Notes: generated by a model from the letters alone, not told the origin. Counted from the stretch's first letter, positions 44,052 to 52,832 are shown. The stretch is DNA of 64,000 nucleotides from Solimonas fluminis (GCF_002930645.1 NZ_PSNW01000002.1:491777-555776), one strand, 5' to 3'. Numbers and translations: made by a program.

Positions 44052-44972
44052 TTATTGCTGCATGGCCGCGCGCGCGGCCGGCGAGCGCGACAGGTAGTCC
44101 AGCGCCTGCTGCGTGTCGCCCTCGGTGACGGGGTGGAACCGCGGCGAAATCCAGCGCAGCGCCCCCGCCACCAGGAAGCTGAACGGCGGGACGTTCTCGG
44201 TGCGGTGCCCGACCCTTTCCAGTTCCAGCAGCAGGCGCAGCAGCGAGCGGCGCGACAGTGCGCGGCTTGCGCGGTCGCTGCGGTCCTGGCTGGCCAGCTC
44301 GCGGTAGCTCTCGGACAGCGCGAACAGGAACATCGGGAAGACCACGGCCATCAGGGCCTGGCGGCTCACGTAGAAGCCGAGCTGGGTGCGGCACAGATGC
44401 TCGAACAGGTCGTAGGCGACGCAGCGATGCTCCACTTCCTCGGCCAGGTGCCAGCGGAACAGGTCCGCCATCACCGGGTCTGCCTTGTCCCAGCTGCGGT
44501 TGTCCATGGCCCACTGGCCCAGCATGCCGGTGAAGTGCTCGATCGCCGCGATCAGGCCGACGCGCAGCACCAGCCAGTGCCGCTTCAGCGGCTCGCGCTT
44601 CAGCAGCTTCAGGCCGAAGGGCGTATCGCCCAGCAGGTCGCCGAACAGGCGGTTGGCCCGGGCCAGGAACCCGTCGGTCTCCAGGGCGTGGCGCCGCAGG
44701 TAGTCGTGGGCGCCGATGTGCGCACGCGCATGCCAGGCCTCCTGGCGGATGAAGCCTTCCACGTCCTGGCGCAGCGCGGCGTCCGTCACCAGCGGCAGCG
44801 CCTGGTTGTAGACGCGGCAGAACCACAGCTCGCCGGCCGGCAGCAGCAGGTGGATGCCGTTGACCATGTGGGTCGCGAAGGGATCGTCCGGAATCCAGTG
44901 CAGCGGCGTCTGGCTGAAATCGAACTGGGCGCGGCGCGCCTGGAGGACGTGGCGCTCGGTGCGGCTGGTCAT
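44052..44972 (-). CDS. ferritin-like predicted metal-dependent hydrolase (PF10118 type)
   Basis: This protein of about 306 residues opens with FDFSQTPLHWIPDDP, typical of a family annotated as predicted metal-dependent hydrolases. QEAWHARAH and AEEVEHRCVAYD provide ExxH motifs that would bind a di-iron centre in a four-helix bundle. A hydrophobic helix near about 205-225 (ALMAVVFPMFLFALSE) may associate with the membrane. Substrate is unknown. ATG at 44972 has GGAG 11 nt upstream; an in-frame ATG at 44999 is an alternative. It is divergent from an alpha/beta-hydrolase gene. Confidence 0.75.
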   Translation of the reverse strand: MTSRTERHVLQARRAQFDFSQTPLHWIPDDPFATHMVNGIHLLLPAGELWFCRVYNQALPLVTDAALRQDVEGFIRQEAWHARAHIGAHDYLRRHALETDGFLARANRLFGDLLGDTPFGLKLLKREPLKRHWLVLRVGLIAAIEHFTGMLGQWAMDNRSWDKADPVMADLFRWHLAEEVEHRCVAYDLFEHLCRTQLGFYVSRQALMAVVFPMFLFALSESYRELASQDRSDRASRALSRRSLLRLLLELERVGHRTENVPPFSFLVAGALRWISPRFHPVTEGDTQQALDYLSRSPAARAAMQQ

Positions 44973-45112
44973 GATGTTTCGGACTCCGGCGGTCGGCATG
45001 CTTCGACGTAATATTTACATCGTCCAATGGTACATTTCAAGCGTCGCTCGATGAACGAAGGTTCTTCGCGCTACCGTAGTCGGCAAAACAAGCGCATAGG
45101 ACGAGGGGAACC

Positions 45113-46318
45113 ATGCACGACGAGGCCGCCCGGCGGTTCCGGGACCATTTCCTGTGGCAGCTGCGCGCCGAGGGCCATGCCCCGGCGCAGATCGCGCGGT
45201 GGATGTGGAAGCCCTACGATCCGGCGGCGCTGCGCATCCTCGGGCCGCAGCGCGACCGCGGCCTGGATCACCTGGCCTATGGCGAAGCCGAGATCGAGGA
45301 GCTGCTGAAGACCCTGCCGGAACCCTCGCTGCGCATCGACGAGCATTTCTTCCGCCGAGAGAAGACCGTGCTGGTGATGGTGCCCGGCTTCACGCACGAG
45401 ACGCTGAAGAATTTCTCCTGGCACGAGCAGGTGCAGCGCAAGGACTCGCCGCATACGGTGCTGATGCTGCACCCGGACGGCGAGGGCACGCGCGAGCAGC
45501 TCTACCAGGACGGCGACGGGCTGAAACTGGTCTACCTGCGTTACCCGCGCTCCAATGCCGCCAGCCCGCACATCGTGCCGGCGATGTTCCGCCTGCTGCA
45601 GGGCAGCCCGAGCCTGCGCCGCTGGGTGGCCGAGGGCTATCGCCTGTTCTTCATCGGCTACTCCTATGGCGCGCCGCTGTCGCTGGAGCTGCTGGCCGAC
45701 CTGCATGGCGGCGTCCTGGCCGACGAGTTCATCCTGCCGGCGACACGCGGCTTCCTCGGCCTCTGCGGCGACATCGGCGGCTCGTACCTGGCCGACGACT
45801 GCCTCGGCGAATCGCCGCAGCTGGTGGCCATGGACAAGCTGGTGGCCTTCGCGCGGCGGCATCCCTGGTTCGGCAAGCTGGCGGGGCTGGGCACGCCGCA
45901 GCTGTGCGACGACATGATGCATGGCGTCGGCGCGCTGGGGCATGCGGTGCGGCAGGAGCGGGCGCGCGACTATGCGCCGCGCCTGCCGCCGCAACTGCGC
46001 TACTACACGGCGGCGGCGATCATGCCGCTGGCCGACTACCGTCGCCGCTGGTGGCAGTTCAACCTCGATGACTGGGCCATGCACCGCCAGGCCCTGGTCA
46101 CCGACCCCATCACCGTCTACAACGACGGACAGGTCGCGCTGCCGGACAACCTGCTGCCGGAGGCCCCGCAGCTGCCCGTGGCGCACAACCGGCACCTGGG
46201 CGCGGTGCGCACGCACCACTGGGGCGTCAGCTACCGGACCTTCAACCTCGGCATCAACCGCTTCCCGCGCGTGGCCTACTACCGCGCGCTGATGCAGACC
46301 ATCCTGTCGGACGGCTGA
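45113..46318 (+). CDS. alpha/beta-hydrolase-like protein, unknown function
   Basis: This 401-residue protein is not assigned to a named family. No signal peptide is seen. A serine-hydrolase elbow FIGYSYGAPLSLELL lies near residue 185, preceded by VLVMVPGFTHET, a likely oxyanion strand, so an alpha/beta-hydrolase fold is plausible. C-terminal candidates for the catalytic Asp and His are DPITVYND and VAHNRH/TRTHHWG. The first 90 residues are charged and helical. It diverges from the ferritin-like hydrolase gene, with an AT-rich promoter region between them. Its partner and substrate are unknown. Confidence 0.6.
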   Translation: MHDEAARRFRDHFLWQLRAEGHAPAQIARWMWKPYDPAALRILGPQRDRGLDHLAYGEAEIEELLKTLPEPSLRIDEHFFRREKTVLVMVPGFTHETLKNFSWHEQVQRKDSPHTVLMLHPDGEGTREQLYQDGDGLKLVYLRYPRSNAASPHIVPAMFRLLQGSPSLRRWVAEGYRLFFIGYSYGAPLSLELLADLHGGVLADEFILPATRGFLGLCGDIGGSYLADDCLGESPQLVAMDKLVAFARRHPWFGKLAGLGTPQLCDDMMHGVGALGHAVRQERARDYAPRLPPQLRYYTAAAIMPLADYRRRWWQFNLDDWAMHRQALVTDPITVYNDGQVALPDNLLPEAPQLPVAHNRHLGAVRTHHWGVSYRTFNLGINRFPRVAYYRALMQTILSDG

Positions 46319-46357
46319 AGGAGTAAGCTCGCGGGCCGAATCTTCCCGGACCTCCCC

Positions 46358-46711
46358 ATGATCGTCGTCCACGGCATCAAGAACTGCGACACCGTGCAGC
46401 GCGCGCTGCGCCGGCTGGCGGAAGCCGGGCTCGCCTACCGCTTCCACGACTTCAAGACCGAGGGCCTGCCGCGCGAGCTGGCACAGTCCTGGATCGACGC
46501 GCTGGGCGTGGACGCCGTGGTCAACCGCAAGGGCACCACCTGGCGCAAGCTCCACGCGCCCACCCGGGACGGCCTCACGGCCGGCAATGCCGCCGCCCTG
46601 CTCGCGGCCCAGCCCTCGCTGGCGAAGCGGCCGGTCATTGCAAAAGAAGGCTGGCTGCATGCCGGGTTCGCGGCGGCCGACGAGGCGGCGATCCTCGAGC
46701 GTCTGCGCTGA
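46358..46711 (+). CDS. ArsC/Spx-like protein (YffB family)
   Basis: This 117-residue thioredoxin-fold protein of the ArsC-like family is recognisable by GIKNCDTVQRALRRL near the N-terminus, with a single Cys in the CDT position, and KRPVIAKEG near the end. E. coli YffB, the nearest well-known relative, has glutathione-dependent thiol features but no proven arsenate reductase role. It stands alone 40 nt after the alpha/beta-hydrolase gene. Confidence 0.88.
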   Translation: MIVVHGIKNCDTVQRALRRLAEAGLAYRFHDFKTEGLPRELAQSWIDALGVDAVVNRKGTTWRKLHAPTRDGLTAGNAAALLAAQPSLAKRPVIAKEGWLHAGFAAADEAAILERLR

Positions 46712-46810
46712 TCCCGGCCGCAGGTCGGCGGACCGGCATGGCAAAAGAATCCAGCTGAACGGATCGCTTCCGTCACTGTATCCGCCGGGCTGCCGCACTA
46801 GAATCCGCGC

Positions 46811-46998
46811 CATGCAGGTGCCCTGGTCCTTTCCGGATCCGGGTGAAACGGGAATGCGGTGCCCTGGGCGACAAGCCCGGCCATTCCGCAACTGCCCCCG
46901 CAACGGTAAGCAAGCGTCGCTGCGCCTCTACGCCACTGATGTCCCGCATCGGGAAGGCCGCGCAGAAATCCTTGCAAGTCCGGAGACCGGCCTGCATG
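46811..46998 (+). promoter_or_regulatory. cobalamin riboswitch aptamer
   Basis: The B12 aptamer consensus is visible. Outer P1 stem CATGCAGG / CCTGCATG (46811-46818 / 46991-46998) is a perfect 8 bp. GGGTGAAACGGGAATGCGGT, then GCAACTGCCCCCGCAACGGT, CCACTG, CGGGAAGGC, and the B12 box AAGTCCGGAGACCGGCC at the 3' side follow in the correct order. It is on the same strand as mmsA, 176 nt upstream of its start, with no other gene between. Aptamer identity is strong; ligand response and sign are untested. Confidence 0.95.
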
Positions 46999-47174
46999 CG
47001 CATGACCTGGATCGACAGGCCATGCGTTCAAGAATCCCGTTCGCGGAGGGCGTGACGGCATGGCGGTTTGCAGACGGAAACACGAAGAGCGCGTGCCCTG
47101 ACCCGAGCCTTGCCCGGCCGGGCGGCTGTGCGCGCCTTGCCGGGCAAACCGCGACATCTCGCGGAGCACACACC
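46999..47174 (+). promoter_or_regulatory. riboswitch expression platform / mmsA leader
   Basis: Mutually exclusive pairings are present. GGCCTG (46989-46994), overlapping the 3' P1 strand, can pair with CAGGCC (47016-47021). TTGCCCGGC (47110-47118) pairs with GCCGGGCAA (47139-47147), while GCGGTTTGC (47063-47071) pairs with GCAAACCGC (47144-47152), and these two share 47144-47147. No long T-run follows the 47110-47147 hairpin, so control may act on translation (GGAG at 47163-47166) or Rho. This is hand-folding only. Confidence 0.5.
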
Positions 47175-48698
47175 ATGTCGGCTGTCCTCAAGCCCAATGC
47201 GGCCATTCCCAGCGTCAAGCTGCTGATCAACGGCGAATTCATCGAATCGACCTCGCGCGAGTGGCGCGACGTGGTCAACCCCGCCACGCAGGAGGTGCTG
47301 GCCCGCGTGCCCTTCGCCACGCCGGCCGAACTCGACGCCGCCGTGGCCGCGGCGAAGCAGGCCTTCAGCACCTGGCGCAAGACGCCGATCGGTGCTCGCG
47401 CGCGCATCTTCCTGAAGTACCAGCAGCTGATCCGCGAGAACATGAAGGAACTCGCCGCCATCCTCACCGCCGAGCAGGGCAAGACCCTGCCGGACGCCGA
47501 GGGCGATGTATTCCGCGGCCTGGAGGTGGTGGAGCACGCCGCCAACATCGGCACGCTGCAGATGGGCGAACTGGCCACCAACGTCGCCGGTGGCGTGGAT
47601 ACCTACACCATCCTGCAGCCGCTGGGTGTCTGCGCCGGCATCACGCCCTTCAACTTCCCGGCGATGATCCCGCTGTGGATGTTCCCCATGGCGATCGCCA
47701 CCGGCAACACCTTCGTGCTCAAGCCCTCGGAACAGGACCCGATGGTGACCATGCGCCTGGTGGAACTGGCCCTGGAGGCTGGAATCCCCAAGGGCGTGCT
47801 CAACGTGGTCCACGGCGGGCCGGACATCGTCAACGGCATCTGCGACCACGCCGACATCAAGGCGGTGTCCTTCGTGGGCTCTACCAGGGTCGGCACGCAC
47901 GTCTACAACCGCGCCACGCTGGCCGGCAAGCGCGCCCAGTGCATGATGGGCGCCAAGAACCACGCTGTGGTGTTGCCTGACGCCAACAAGGAACAGGCGC
48001 TCAACAACCTTACCGGGGCCGCCTTCGGCGCCGCCGGCCAGCGCTGCATGGCGGCCTCGGTGACCGTGCTGGTGGGCGAGGCCCATGGCTGGATTCCGGA
48101 TATCGTCGCCAAGGCCAGGACGCTGAAGGTCAACGCCGGCCATGAGCCCGGCACCGATGTCGGGCCCCTGGTGTCCTGCGCGGCGCGCGAGCGTGTCGAC
48201 GGCCTGATCGCGCGCGGGCTCGCCGACGGCGCCAGGCTGGAGCTGGACGGGCGCAACCCCTCCGTCCCCGGCTACCAGAGCGGCAACTTCGTCGGCCCCA
48301 CGATCTTTTCCGGCGCCAAACCCGGCATGTCGATCTACGACCAGGAAATCTTCGGGCCGGTGCAGGTGATCGTTTCGGTGGACACCCTGGACGATGCGAT
48401 CGAGCTGATCAACCGCAACCCCAATGGCAACGGCGTGGCGCTGTTCACCCAGTCCGGAGCCGCCGCGCGCAGGTTCCAAGAAGACATCGACGTCGGCCAG
48501 GTCGGCATCAACGTGCCGATCCCGGTGCCGGTGCCGCTGTTCTCCTTCACCGGCTCGCGCGGTTCCAAGCTGGGCGACCTGGGCCCCTATGGCAAGCAGG
48601 TCATCCTGTTCTACACCCAGACCAAGACGGTCACCCAGCGCTGGTTCGACGACAGCACCCTGTCGGTCGGCGTGAACACCACGATCAGCCTGAAGTAA
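47175..48698 (+). CDS. mmsA: CoA-acylating methylmalonate-semialdehyde dehydrogenase
   Basis: MmsA oxidises methylmalonate semialdehyde to propionyl-CoA with NAD and CoA, the last step of valine and thymine breakdown. The 507-residue aldehyde dehydrogenase-fold protein has GITPFNFPAMIPLWM, FVGSTRVG, the catalytic Cys in GAAGQRCMAAS and the family-specific INVPIPVPVPLFSFTG. The ATG at 47175 has GGAG 8 nt upstream; the frame stays open further upstream only through the riboswitch. It heads a five-gene unit with the earlier steps of valine degradation. The B12 riboswitch in its leader is unusual for this enzyme. Confidence 0.96.
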   Translation: MSAVLKPNAAIPSVKLLINGEFIESTSREWRDVVNPATQEVLARVPFATPAELDAAVAAAKQAFSTWRKTPIGARARIFLKYQQLIRENMKELAAILTAEQGKTLPDAEGDVFRGLEVVEHAANIGTLQMGELATNVAGGVDTYTILQPLGVCAGITPFNFPAMIPLWMFPMAIATGNTFVLKPSEQDPMVTMRLVELALEAGIPKGVLNVVHGGPDIVNGICDHADIKAVSFVGSTRVGTHVYNRATLAGKRAQCMMGAKNHAVVLPDANKEQALNNLTGAAFGAAGQRCMAASVTVLVGEAHGWIPDIVAKARTLKVNAGHEPGTDVGPLVSCAARERVDGLIARGLADGARLELDGRNPSVPGYQSGNFVGPTIFSGAKPGMSIYDQEIFGPVQVIVSVDTLDDAIELINRNPNGNGVALFTQSGAAARRFQEDIDVGQVGINVPIPVPVPLFSFTGSRGSKLGDLGPYGKQVILFYTQTKTVTQRWFDDSTLSVGVNTTISLK

Positions 48699-48709
48699 GG
48701 CCATGCGTC

Positions 48710-49870
48710 ATGGAGTTCTCACTCAACGACGAGCAGCGCGCGCTGCAGGCGGCGGCGCGCGACTTCGCGCGCCATGAGCTGGCGCCCTACGCCGCCCAAT
48801 GGGACGCGGATTCGGAGTTTCCCCGCCAGACCATCGCCAAGGCGGGCGAACTGGGCTTCTGCGGCCTCTACACGCCGGAGGAATTCGGCGGGCTGGGCCT
48901 GTCGCGCCTCGACTCCTCGGTCATCTTCGAGGAACTGGCGGCCGGCTGCACCAGCACCACGGCCTTCATCACGATCCACAACATGGCGACCTGGATGTTC
49001 GCCACCTGGGGGCAGGAAGAGGTCGCCCGCCGATGGGTGCCGCGGCTCGCGGCCGGCGAGCTGCTGGCCTCCTACTGCCTGACCGAACCGGGCGCAGGTT
49101 CCGATGCGGCCTCGCTGAAGACCCGGGCGGAGAAGCACGGCGATCGCTACGTGCTCAACGGCACCAAGGTGTTCATCTCCGGTGCAGGGTCCACCGACTG
49201 GCTGGTGGTGATGGCGCGCACCGGGGCGGAGGGGGCCAGGGGGATCAGCGCCTTCGCGGTGCCGGCCGACAGCCCGGGCATTTCCTACGGCAAGAAGGAG
49301 CACAAGATGGGCTGGAACAGCCAGCCCACGCGGATGATCAGCTTCGATCGCGTCGAAGTGCCGGAGCAGAACCGGATCGGTGCCGAGGGTCAGGGCTTTG
49401 CGATCGCCATGAAGGGGCTCGATGGCGGGCGCATCAACATCGCTACCTGCTCGATCGGCACGGCCCAGGCGGCGCTGGATCGCGCGCAGGGCTACATCCA
49501 CGAGCGCAAGCAGTTCGGAAGCCCCATCGCGCAGTTCCAGGCCCTGCAGTTCATGCTTGCCGACATGCTGACGGAACTGGTGGCGGCCCGGCAGATGGTG
49601 CGGCTCGGGGCCTGGAAGCTGGACACCGGCAGCGCGGATGCGACGACCTACTGCGCCATGGCCAAGCGCTACGCCACCGACGCCGGATTCAAGGTGGCCA
49701 ACGAGGCGCTCCAGCTGCATGGCGGCTACGGCTACATGAAGGAGTTTCCGCTGGAGCGCCACCTGCGTGACAACCGCGTGCACCAGATCCTGGAAGGAAC
49801 CAACGAAATCATGCGGGTGATCGTCGCCCGCGCCATCTTGCGCGAGGGCGCAACCGAGGAGTTGAGATGA
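48710..49870 (+). CDS. acyl-CoA dehydrogenase, probably isobutyryl-CoA specific
   Basis: This 386-residue FAD enzyme of the acyl-CoA dehydrogenase family contains YCLTEPGAGSDAAS, the FISGAGSTDWLVVMART segment typical of isobutyryl/short-branched-chain enzymes, LQLHGGYGYMKEFPLER and the catalytic Glu region LEGTNEIMR. It lies 11 nt after mmsA, and its neighbours make it the isobutyryl-CoA to methacrylyl-CoA step. Substrate choice is inferred from context. The enoyl-CoA hydratase gene overlaps its end by 4 nt (ATGA). Confidence 0.92.
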   Translation: MEFSLNDEQRALQAAARDFARHELAPYAAQWDADSEFPRQTIAKAGELGFCGLYTPEEFGGLGLSRLDSSVIFEELAAGCTSTTAFITIHNMATWMFATWGQEEVARRWVPRLAAGELLASYCLTEPGAGSDAASLKTRAEKHGDRYVLNGTKVFISGAGSTDWLVVMARTGAEGARGISAFAVPADSPGISYGKKEHKMGWNSQPTRMISFDRVEVPEQNRIGAEGQGFAIAMKGLDGGRINIATCSIGTAQAALDRAQGYIHERKQFGSPIAQFQALQFMLADMLTELVAARQMVRLGAWKLDTGSADATTYCAMAKRYATDAGFKVANEALQLHGGYGYMKEFPLERHLRDNRVHQILEGTNEIMRVIVARAILREGATEELR

Positions 49871-50646
49871 GCTACACCAACCTGAAGCTGGAGAAGCGCG
49901 GCCACACGGCGGTGCTGTTCCTGAACAATCCGCCGGCCCATACCTGGACGGCGGAAAGCCTGGCCGACCTGAAGCGCCTGGTCGCCGACCTGAACGCCGA
50001 CCGCGGAATCTACGCCCTGGTCATCACCGGGGAGGGTGCCAAGTTCTTCTCCGCCGGCGCGGATCTCAAGCTGTTCGCCGACGGCGACAAGGCGCGTGCG
50101 CGCGAACTGGCGCGCCGCTTCGGCGAGGCCTTCGAGGCGCTGTCGGACTTCCGCGGCGTCAGCATCGCCGCGATCAACGGCTATGCCATGGGCGGCGGCC
50201 TGGAAGCGGCGCTGGCCTGCGACCTGCGCATCGCCGAGGAGCACGCGCAGATGGCGCTGCCGGAAGCCACCGTGGGTCTGCTGCCCTGCGCCGGCGGCAC
50301 GCAGAACCTGCCCTGGCTGGTGGGCGAGGGATGGGCCAAGCGCCTGATCCTCTGCGGCGAGCGCGTCGATGCCGCCACGGCCCTGCGCATCGGCCTGGTC
50401 GAGCAGGTGGTGCCCAGCGGCGGCGCCCTGGAGGCCGCACTGCAGCTCGCCGGGCAGGTGGCCAAGCAAAGCCCGACCAGCGTCGCGGCCTGCAAGAGCC
50501 TGATCCAGGGCGCGCGCGGCAATCCCCTGCGCCAGATCCTGCCGGTGGAGCGCGAGCGCTTCGTCGACCTGTTCGACACGCAGGACCAGAAGGAGGGCGT
50601 CAACGCCTTCCTGGAGAAGCGCAAGCCGGAGTGGCGCAATGGCTGA
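49867..50646 (+). CDS. enoyl-CoA hydratase (methacrylyl-CoA hydration inferred)
   Basis: This 259-residue crotonase-fold enzyme has the oxyanion-hole segments KFFSAGADLKLF and AMGGGLEAALACDLRIA and the catalytic Glu region ALPEATVGLLPCAGG. In this operon it should hydrate methacrylyl-CoA to 3-hydroxyisobutyryl-CoA. The ATG overlaps the dehydrogenase stop, and its end overlaps the next gene by 8 nt. The family cannot be separated from general enoyl-CoA hydratases on sequence alone. Confidence 0.9.
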   Translation: MSYTNLKLEKRGHTAVLFLNNPPAHTWTAESLADLKRLVADLNADRGIYALVITGEGAKFFSAGADLKLFADGDKARARELARRFGEAFEALSDFRGVSIAAINGYAMGGGLEAALACDLRIAEEHAQMALPEATVGLLPCAGGTQNLPWLVGEGWAKRLILCGERVDAATALRIGLVEQVVPSGGALEAALQLAGQVAKQSPTSVAACKSLIQGARGNPLRQILPVERERFVDLFDTQDQKEGVNAFLEKRKPEWRNG

Positions 50647-51775
50647 CACGACGACGCTGGAAGCCCCGGTGCTGTTCCGCGAGCAGGAGGCGGCCAACGG
50701 CAAGCGCATCGGCTTCGCGCAGCTCAACGCCGAGAAGTCGCTCAACGCGCTGGACCTGCCGATGATCCGCCTGCTCGACCCGCAACTGCAGCGCTGGGCT
50801 GCGGACCCCGGCATCGCCTGCGTGGTGCTGCAGGGCGCCGGCGAAAAGGCCTTCTGTGCCGGCGGCGACGTGCGCAGCCTGTATCGCGCCATCCGGGAGC
50901 ACCAGGGACCTCCGCCCAACCTGGCGAACCTCGCCTTCTTCGACGAGGAATACAGCCTCGACTACCGCATCCACCGCTATCCCAAGCCACTGATGGTCTG
51001 GGGCAGCGGCATCGTCATGGGCGGCGGCCTGGGCCTGATGGCGGGGGCCAGCCACCGCGTGGTCACCGAGACCTCGCGCGTGGCCATGCCGGAAATCACC
51101 ATCGGCCTGTTCCCCGACGTGGGCGGCAGCTGGTTCCTGCGTCGCATGCCCGGCCGCACGGGGCTATTCCTGGCCCTGACCGGGGCCTCCATCAACGGGC
51201 ATGACCTGCTGGTGGCCGGGCTGGGCGATCACTTCGTCCGCAGTGCCGACCGCGAGACATTGTTCCGCCAGCTCGCCGCAGTGGACTGGAGTGACGACGC
51301 GGCCGGCAACGGCGCTGCGCTGAGCGCGCTGCTGGCCGGGTTCTCCGGGCGTGCTCAGGACCTGATGCCGGCCTCGCCGCTGCTGCAGCATGCGCAGGCC
51401 ATCGAGGCGCTCACCGCGGGGGCCTCGCTGCGCGAGGTACATGCCGCCATCACCGGCTATGCCGGCGATGATCCCTGGCTCAAGCGCGCCGCCGCGACGC
51501 TCGCTGCCGGCTCCCCCACGACCGCCGCGCTGGTCTGGGCGCTGCGCGAGCGCGTCGCGGGACTGAGCCTGGCCGAGGTCTTCCGCCTGGAGTTGATCGT
51601 GGCGCTGCAGTGCTGCGCCCACCCGGACTTCGCCGAAGGCGTGCGCGCCCTGCTGATCGACAAGGACAACGCGCCGAAGTGGACGCCGCCGACGCTGGCC
51701 GAAGTCACGCCGGAGTGGGTGGAAGAACACTTCCATGCACCTTGGACGGACAGCGTGGCGTCGGTGGGCGCGTAA
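50639..51775 (+). CDS. 3-hydroxyisobutyryl-CoA hydrolase
   Basis: This 378-residue crotonase-superfamily protein has the length and signatures of HIBCH: KAFCAGGDVRSLYRAI, GIVMGGGLGLMAGASHRVVTE, AMPEITIGLFPDVGGSWFL and a helical C-terminal extension of about 100 residues (HFHAPW near the end). It would release 3-hydroxyisobutyrate from its CoA ester, avoiding build-up of toxic methacrylyl-CoA. It overlaps the enoyl-CoA hydratase gene. A CCCTCTCCC repeat region of 169 nt separates it from mmsB. Confidence 0.93.
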   Translation: MADTTTLEAPVLFREQEAANGKRIGFAQLNAEKSLNALDLPMIRLLDPQLQRWAADPGIACVVLQGAGEKAFCAGGDVRSLYRAIREHQGPPPNLANLAFFDEEYSLDYRIHRYPKPLMVWGSGIVMGGGLGLMAGASHRVVTETSRVAMPEITIGLFPDVGGSWFLRRMPGRTGLFLALTGASINGHDLLVAGLGDHFVRSADRETLFRQLAAVDWSDDAAGNGAALSALLAGFSGRAQDLMPASPLLQHAQAIEALTAGASLREVHAAITGYAGDDPWLKRAAATLAAGSPTTAALVWALRERVAGLSLAEVFRLELIVALQCCAHPDFAEGVRALLIDKDNAPKWTPPTLAEVTPEWVEEHFHAPWTDSVASVGA

Positions 51776-51781
51776 CCAGAT

Positions 51782-51930
51782 CCCCTCTCCCTTGCGGGAG
51801 AGGGGCTAGGGAGAGGGTGGTGCCTGATCGGGCTCCCTCTCTCCCGCATCGAGCCCCCTTGGGAGTGACAGCGAGCCACTCCCGAAGCAATGCCAAATGC
51901 TCTCTCCCGCAAGCGGGCGAGAGGAGACCA
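51782..51930. repeat. CCCCTCTCCC hairpin repeats inside the valine operon
   Basis: CCCCTCTCCC / GGGAGAGGGG (51782-51791 / 51796-51805) forms a perfect hairpin with loop TTGC. Diverged pieces follow (CTCTCTCCCGC and CTCTCCCGCAAGCGGGCGAGAGG up to about 51922). They separate the hydrolase gene from mmsB and may tune mmsB expression. Confidence 0.75.
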
Positions 51931-51944
51931 GATAGAGGAAAAAC

Positions 51945-52832
51945 ATGAGCAACATCGCATTCATCGGCCTGGGCAACATGGGCGGTCCCATGGCGCTCAA
52001 CCTGATCAAGGCCGGCCACGCCCTGCGCGTGTTCGATCTTTCGCCCGCCGCGCTGGAGGCCGCGCGTGCGGCCGGCGCCACGGTGGCGGCCAGCCCGGCG
52101 GAGGCCGTGCAGGGAGCGCAGACCGCGATCTCCATGCTGCCGGCCAGCCGGCATGTCGAATCGCTGTACCTCGGCACCGATGGCCTCCTGGCGCAGATCG
52201 CGCCCGGTACGCTGGTGATCGACTGTTCCACCATCGCGCCCGCCAGCTCGCGCAAGGTGGCGGAGGCGGCGCAGGCGCGTGGCATCGTCTTCATCGACGC
52301 TCCGGTCTCCGGCGGCACCGCCGGCGCGGCGGCCGGCACGCTGACCTTCATCGTCGGCGGCGAGGCCGGGGCGCTGGAGCGTGCGCGCCCCTGCCTGTCG
52401 GCCATGGGCAAGAATATCTTCCATGCCGGCGGCAGCGGCGCGGGGCAGGTGGCCAAGATCGCCAACAACATGCTGCTGGCGATCCACATGGCCGGCACCG
52501 CGGAGGCGCTGGCGCTGGGCGTGGCCAACGGCCTCGACCCCAAGGTGCTGTCGGAGATCATGGTGAAGAGTTCGGGCCGCAACTGGTCGCTGGAGCTGTA
52601 CAACCCCTGGCCCGGCGTGCAGGACCACGCGCCCGCCTCGCGCGGTTATCAGGGAGGCTTCGGCAGCAGCCTGATGCTCAAGGACCTGGGGCTGGCGGCG
52701 GAGGCGTCCATCGCCAGCGGCAGCCCGATCCCGCTGGGTGAACTGGCGCGCAATCTCTATGGCCTGCACAGCCATGCCGCCGGCGCGCTGGACTTTTCCA
52801 GCATCGTGCAGCTCTACCGCAAGCCCGTCTAG
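51945..52832 (+). CDS. mmsB: 3-hydroxyisobutyrate dehydrogenase
   Basis: MmsB oxidises 3-hydroxyisobutyrate to methylmalonate semialdehyde, the substrate of MmsA. The 295-residue protein has the Rossmann motif FIGLGNMGGPMALNL, the substrate-binding DAPVSGGTAGA, the catalytic Lys in GQVAKIANNMLLA and KDLGLAAE near the C-terminus. AGAGGAAAAAC precedes the ATG. It ends convergently with the TetR gene, the two TAG stop codons overlapping in one CTAG. Confidence 0.96.
   Translation: MSNIAFIGLGNMGGPMALNLIKAGHALRVFDLSPAALEAARAAGATVAASPAEAVQGAQTAISMLPASRHVESLYLGTDGLLAQIAPGTLVIDCSTIAPASSRKVAEAAQARGIVFIDAPVSGGTAGAAAGTLTFIVGGEAGALERARPCLSAMGKNIFHAGGSGAGQVAKIANNMLLAIHMAGTAEALALGVANGLDPKVLSEIMVKSSGRNWSLELYNPWPGVQDHAPASRGYQGGFGSSLMLKDLGLAAEASIASGSPIPLGELARNLYGLHSHAAGALDFSSIVQLYRKPV

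Noticed and set aside
46587..47174. In-frame upstream extension of mmsA
   Set aside because: The extension runs through the cobalamin aptamer and has no homology; the mmsA family starts at 47175.
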